Of a DNA stretch of 9,560 bases, positions 6,954 through 9,560 are shown piece after piece. The translations under genes and the position numbers were made by a program. Positions within the stretch are counted from its first letter, which is position 1; every line of letters begins with the position of its first letter. Origin of the DNA: Chloroflexota bacterium. Lineage in GTDB: Bacteria; Chloroflexota; Chloroflexia; Thermomicrobiales; UBA6265. A model generated the notes under the pieces. The model worked only from the letters and a program-made list of their open reading frames with translations. It was not told where the DNA came from and ran no database searches. The DNA lies in NCBI GenBank assembly GCA_019348515.1, contig JAHWJF010000092.1, positions 1 to 9,560 of the forward strand. The letters run 5' to 3'.

Positions 6954-7119
6954 GACGCACCATCGGCCATGCGGGCCGGCACCCGCGGATAGGCACTCAA
7001 CCATCAGTTCGAGGTAGCATCAGCAGGCGGCACAATCAGTACCGCGTCCTCTGAATGTGTTCCGTTGATTTCGATTCATTGAAACGGGCAGCTCTTCAAC
7101 GGTTGCTGTGAGGCAAGTC

Positions 7120-8322
7120 ATGCAGTCTGATGTGACCCGACGTGCGGTGATCCTGGGTGGAGCGCGCACGCCGTTTGGCAAACTCAATGGCGCGCTTGCG
7201 AGCCAGAGCGCGGTCGAGCTGGGCGCTGTCGCCGCGCGAGCCGCGATCGAGCGGGCCGGAATATCCGCCGATGACATCGAAGACACGATTTTCGGCCAGG
7301 TGTTGCAAGGTGGGGCGGGGCAGAACCCGGCCCGTCAGGTCGCACTGCTCGCGGGCATCGGCATCGAGACCCCGGCCGAAACGATCAACCGCGTCTGCGG
7401 CTCCGGGATGCGCGCGCTCACCCTGGCCGAGACGCTCATTCGAGCCGGCGATTATGACGTCGTCCTCGCGGGCGGCATGGAGAGCATGAGCAACGCGCCA
7501 TATCTCTTGCGAAAAGCGCGCACCGGGTACCGCATGGGTGATGGCGTCCTCGAGGACATGATGATCGGCGATGGGCTGCAATGCGCCGTTGCCGGCTGCC
7601 ATATGGGCAACCACGGAAGCAATGTGGCGGCGGAAGAGAATATCAGTCGAGAGGCGCAAGACGCCTGGGCCCTGCGCTCCCATCGGAGTGCGTTAGCCGC
7701 ACAAGACGCGGGGTTACTTGCCCGCGAGATCGCACCGGTCGAGATTGCAACGAAGGGCATTACAACGGTTGTCGATCAGGACGAGTCTCCGCGCCGCGAC
7801 ACGAGCGACGAGGCGCTATCGCGCCTGAAACCCGCATTTGATCCAGAAGGAACGGTGACAGCTGGCAATGCGCCCGGCATCAATGATGGCGCCGCGGCGC
7901 TCGTGGTGACCAGCGGAGATTGGGCCACGGCGCAGGGGCTTTCGCCGCGAGCGCGGATCCTGTCGCACGGGGAGGCTGCCTGGGACGTTCCGTACCTGGC
8001 GTACACCCCCGCTATGGCCGCCGAGAAAGCTCTTGCCAAAGCCGGGCTCAAAGCCGCGGATATCGACCTCTGGGAGATCAACGAGGCCTTCGCGAGCGTT
8101 CCGATCATCTCCAGCAAGCGCCTTGGCATCGACCCGAACTGCGTCAATGTGAATGGCGGGGCAATCGCGCTGGGTCACCCCATTGGCGCCAGCGGCGCCC
8201 GGATCGTTCTCAGCTTGATCGAAGAGCTGCGGCGACGCGGCGGAGGTCTGGGTGTGGCCGCGATCTGCTCTGGTGGCGGCGGCGGTGACGCGGTCGTGCT
8301 CGAAGTGCCAGGGGCAGCGTGA
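7120..8322 (+). CDS. Acetyl-CoA acetyltransferase (thiolase)
   Basis: This 400-residue enzyme belongs to the thiolase family. It joins two acetyl-CoA into acetoacetyl-CoA or, in reverse, cleaves 3-ketoacyl-CoA. The nucleophile is Cys93 in NRVCGSGM. The family motifs GGMESMSNAPYLL, NAPGINDGAAA and WEINEAFA (Asn321) follow in order. His353 lies in GGAIALGHPIGASGAR and the second catalytic cysteine, Cys383, in CSGGGGGDA, where many relatives have CIGGGQG. Length and motif order fit biosynthetic-type thiolases (AtoB, PhaA, ThlA); a degradative FadA-type role in beta-oxidation is equally compatible. I chose ATG 7120 because GAGG (7110-7113) lies 6 nt upstream; an in-frame GTG at 7108 would add four residues. 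It heads a tight cluster with the next two genes and overlaps the following start by 4 nt (GTGA). Confidence 0.95.
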   Translation: MQSDVTRRAVILGGARTPFGKLNGALASQSAVELGAVAARAAIERAGISADDIEDTIFGQVLQGGAGQNPARQVALLAGIGIETPAETINRVCGSGMRALTLAETLIRAGDYDVVLAGGMESMSNAPYLLRKARTGYRMGDGVLEDMMIGDGLQCAVAGCHMGNHGSNVAAEENISREAQDAWALRSHRSALAAQDAGLLAREIAPVEIATKGITTVVDQDESPRRDTSDEALSRLKPAFDPEGTVTAGNAPGINDGAAALVVTSGDWATAQGLSPRARILSHGEAAWDVPYLAYTPAMAAEKALAKAGLKAADIDLWEINEAFASVPIISSKRLGIDPNCVNVNGGAIALGHPIGASGARIVLSLIEELRRRGGGLGVAAICSGGGGGDAVVLEVPGAA

Positions 8323-8858
8323 GCTCGGGCCTGCTGCTTCCGTTTGACGGTGTCTATCCACGGGTGGCATCTGGGGTGTATCTCGCGCCGGGATCAGTCG
8401 TCATCGGCGACGTCGAGATTGGCGAAGAATCGAGTATCTGGTTCAACGCCGTCATCCGCGGCGATGTTGCTCCAATCCGCATCGGTCAGCGATCGAATGT
8501 TCAGGATGGCGCGGTGCTCCACGTCGACACGGGCAACCCATGTCTGGTCGGCGATGAGGTCACGATCGGGCACGCGGCGATCGTCCACGGCACGACAATC
8601 GGGGACGGCGTCACCATCGGTATGGGCGCGGTCGTTCTCTCCCGCTCCTGGATCGGCACGGAGGCGATCGTCGCCGCCGCGGCCCTGGTGCCTGAAGATG
8701 CGGTGGTTACCGCCGGCGCGCTAGTGATGGGGGTGCCCGCCCGCGAGAAGCGCCTGTTGTCAGATGAGGAGCGTGCCGCGTCGCGCGAGAACGCTCGCCG
8801 TTACGTCCGGAACGCCGCCAAGCACCAAGTCAGTTACGCGGAAGCGAACAGGGGCTGA
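8319..8858 (+). CDS. Gamma-carbonic-anhydrase-like hexapeptide-repeat protein (PaaY/YrdA/CaiE type)
   Basis: This 179-residue protein folds as a left-handed beta-helix built from hexapeptide repeats such as VVIGDV, VEIGEE and TTIGDG, then ends in a C-terminal helix (about 147-168). The gamma-carbonic-anhydrase metal ligands are present as His68, His85 and His90, and the family RGD (47-49) and QDG (62-64) segments are kept. Members are trimers that bind Zn or Fe between subunits. Some hydrate CO2, while PaaY is a thioesterase for CoA intermediates and CaiE lies in carnitine CoA metabolism. Its position between a thiolase and an enoyl-CoA hydratase favours a CoA-related job, but that is inference. 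The start is GTG, overlapping the thiolase stop, with AGGGG (8310-8314) 4 nt upstream. Translational coupling is likely. Confidence 0.9.
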   Translation: MSSGLLLPFDGVYPRVASGVYLAPGSVVIGDVEIGEESSIWFNAVIRGDVAPIRIGQRSNVQDGAVLHVDTGNPCLVGDEVTIGHAAIVHGTTIGDGVTIGMGAVVLSRSWIGTEAIVAAAALVPEDAVVTAGALVMGVPAREKRLLSDEERAASRENARRYVRNAAKHQVSYAEANRG

Positions 8859-8859
8859 G

Positions 8860-9560
8860 ATGGCGGTTGACGTCGACATTGCCGAGGGTATCGCGGTCAT
8901 CACGATGAACCGGCCGCAGGCCCTCAACGCCTTCAATACCGAGCAACTCGATCGCCTCGGCGCCGCAATACACACCATTGGTCAGGATCGCACCGTCCGC
9001 GTGGTGATCTTGACCGGCGCCGGGGACCGCGCGTTCGCCGCTGGCGCTGACATCAAAGAGATGGTGGAGCTGACCGCCGCCGAGGGCCTGGCGTTCGGGC
9101 GCAAGGGACAGGCAGTGACGAACGCGATCGAGCTTCTGCCGCAACCAGTAATCGCCGCGGTCAATGGGTATGCCTTCGGCGGTGGCTGCGAGCTAGCCAT
9201 AGCCTCTGACCTGCGTCTCGCGTCGGACAATGCCCGCTTCGCCCAGCCGGAAGTCGGTCTCGGCATCCCGCCCGGTTGGGGAGGCACGCAACGACTGCCT
9301 CGGCTCGTCGGACCCGGCGTTGCCGCGGAGTTGATTTACACCGGTCGCCAGGTGGATGCCCAGGAAGCGCTTCGCATCGGACTGGTCAATGCGGTCCATC
9401 CGCTCGACCAGCTCATGTTGGCAGCTCGAGAGCTGGCGACGCAGATCGCGAAGAACAGTCCGGCCGCGGTGCGCGCGTCCAAACGCCTGATCGCTTCGGC
9501 CCTCTCTGGTGAGCCGGGAGCCGGGTTGGCCGCCGAGGTGGCAGCATTCGCCGCCGCGTT
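8860..9560 (+). CDS. Enoyl-CoA hydratase (crotonase family), 3' end missing
   Basis: The frame runs from ATG 8860 off the right edge, giving 233 residues of a family usually about 257-260 long, so roughly 25 residues are missing. It hydrates trans-2-enoyl-CoA to 3-hydroxyacyl-CoA. The CoA and oxyanion-hole segment is AFAAGADIKEM (58-68), and the second oxyanion glycine is in NGYAFGGGCELA. Both catalytic glutamates are present: Glu111 in GGGCELA and Glu131 in PEVGLGI. The following GIPPGWGGTQRLPRLVG differs from the common GIIPGFGGTQRL by Pro and Trp, in the loop beside the active site. The ATG comes 1 nt after the previous stop, with AGGGG (8850-8854) 5 nt upstream, so it belongs to the thiolase operon. 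Both Glu residues favour a hydratase over an isomerase or dehalogenase of the same fold. Confidence 0.94.
   Translation, partial: MAVDVDIAEGIAVITMNRPQALNAFNTEQLDRLGAAIHTIGQDRTVRVVILTGAGDRAFAAGADIKEMVELTAAEGLAFGRKGQAVTNAIELLPQPVIAAVNGYAFGGGCELAIASDLRLASDNARFAQPEVGLGIPPGWGGTQRLPRLVGPGVAAELIYTGRQVDAQEALRIGLVNAVHPLDQLMLAARELATQIAKNSPAAVRASKRLIASALSGEPGAGLAAEVAAFAAA

Noticed and set aside
6971..6986. GCGGG/CCCGC inverted repeat upstream of the thiolase
   Set aside because: A 5-bp GC stem with a 6-nt loop and no T tract is expected by chance in this composition; the hairpin at 6931-6953 is a better terminator candidate.
7060..7119. A possible sigma-70 promoter before the thiolase (TTGATT near 7066)
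   Set aside because: No -10-like hexamer occurs at a proper distance downstream.

Overview
This is a GC-rich bacterial window of densely packed genes, most of them acting on CoA thioesters or carrying flavin, plus one exported copper protein. The lineage cannot be fixed from the sequence. High GC, GTG and TTG starts, the C-terminal tail of the acyl-CoA dehydrogenase and the Tat-exported multi-cupredoxin protein together suggest an aerobic Chloroflexota/Thermomicrobia-like organism. That is inference.

Left block (1-2281, + strand): the 3' end of an unrecognised gene, then a GMC-family flavoprotein oxidoreductase broken by a single-base frameshift at a T5 run (1269-1273), then a small single-domain cupin. 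Facing the cupin is a minus-strand FixC-type flavoprotein (2394-3686, TTG start), the electron-transfer-flavoprotein:quinone oxidoreductase type, with no FixX, FixA or FixB partner in the window.

Centre (3687-5117): a divergent intergenic region with two different short tandem repeats, a small palindrome and a 5'-leader hairpin separates fixC from an intact acyl-CoA dehydrogenase. The pairing makes sense: acyl-CoA dehydrogenases pass electrons to ETF, and ETF-quinone oxidoreductases pass them to the quinone pool. After the dehydrogenase comes a 47-nt nested inverted repeat.

Right block (5313-9560, + strand): a secreted protein with three amicyanin-like type-1 copper domains and a C-terminal beta-rich domain, closed by a hairpin. 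It is followed by a tight three-gene cluster: acetyl-CoA acetyltransferase (thiolase), a gamma-carbonic-anhydrase-like hexapeptide protein (PaaY/YrdA/CaiE type) and an enoyl-CoA hydratase cut by the window edge. The first two overlap by 4 nt and the next gap is 1 nt, so they are almost certainly co-transcribed. With the upstream dehydrogenase and FixC they make up much of a beta-oxidation or short-chain acyl-CoA pathway with its electron outlet; a 3-hydroxyacyl-CoA dehydrogenase and ETF would have to lie elsewhere.

I see no RNA genes, transposases, CRISPR arrays or phage genes. No clearly new biological system is evident. The most unusual items are the three-copper-site exported protein, the orphan fixC, the frameshifted GMC gene and the intergenic repeats.
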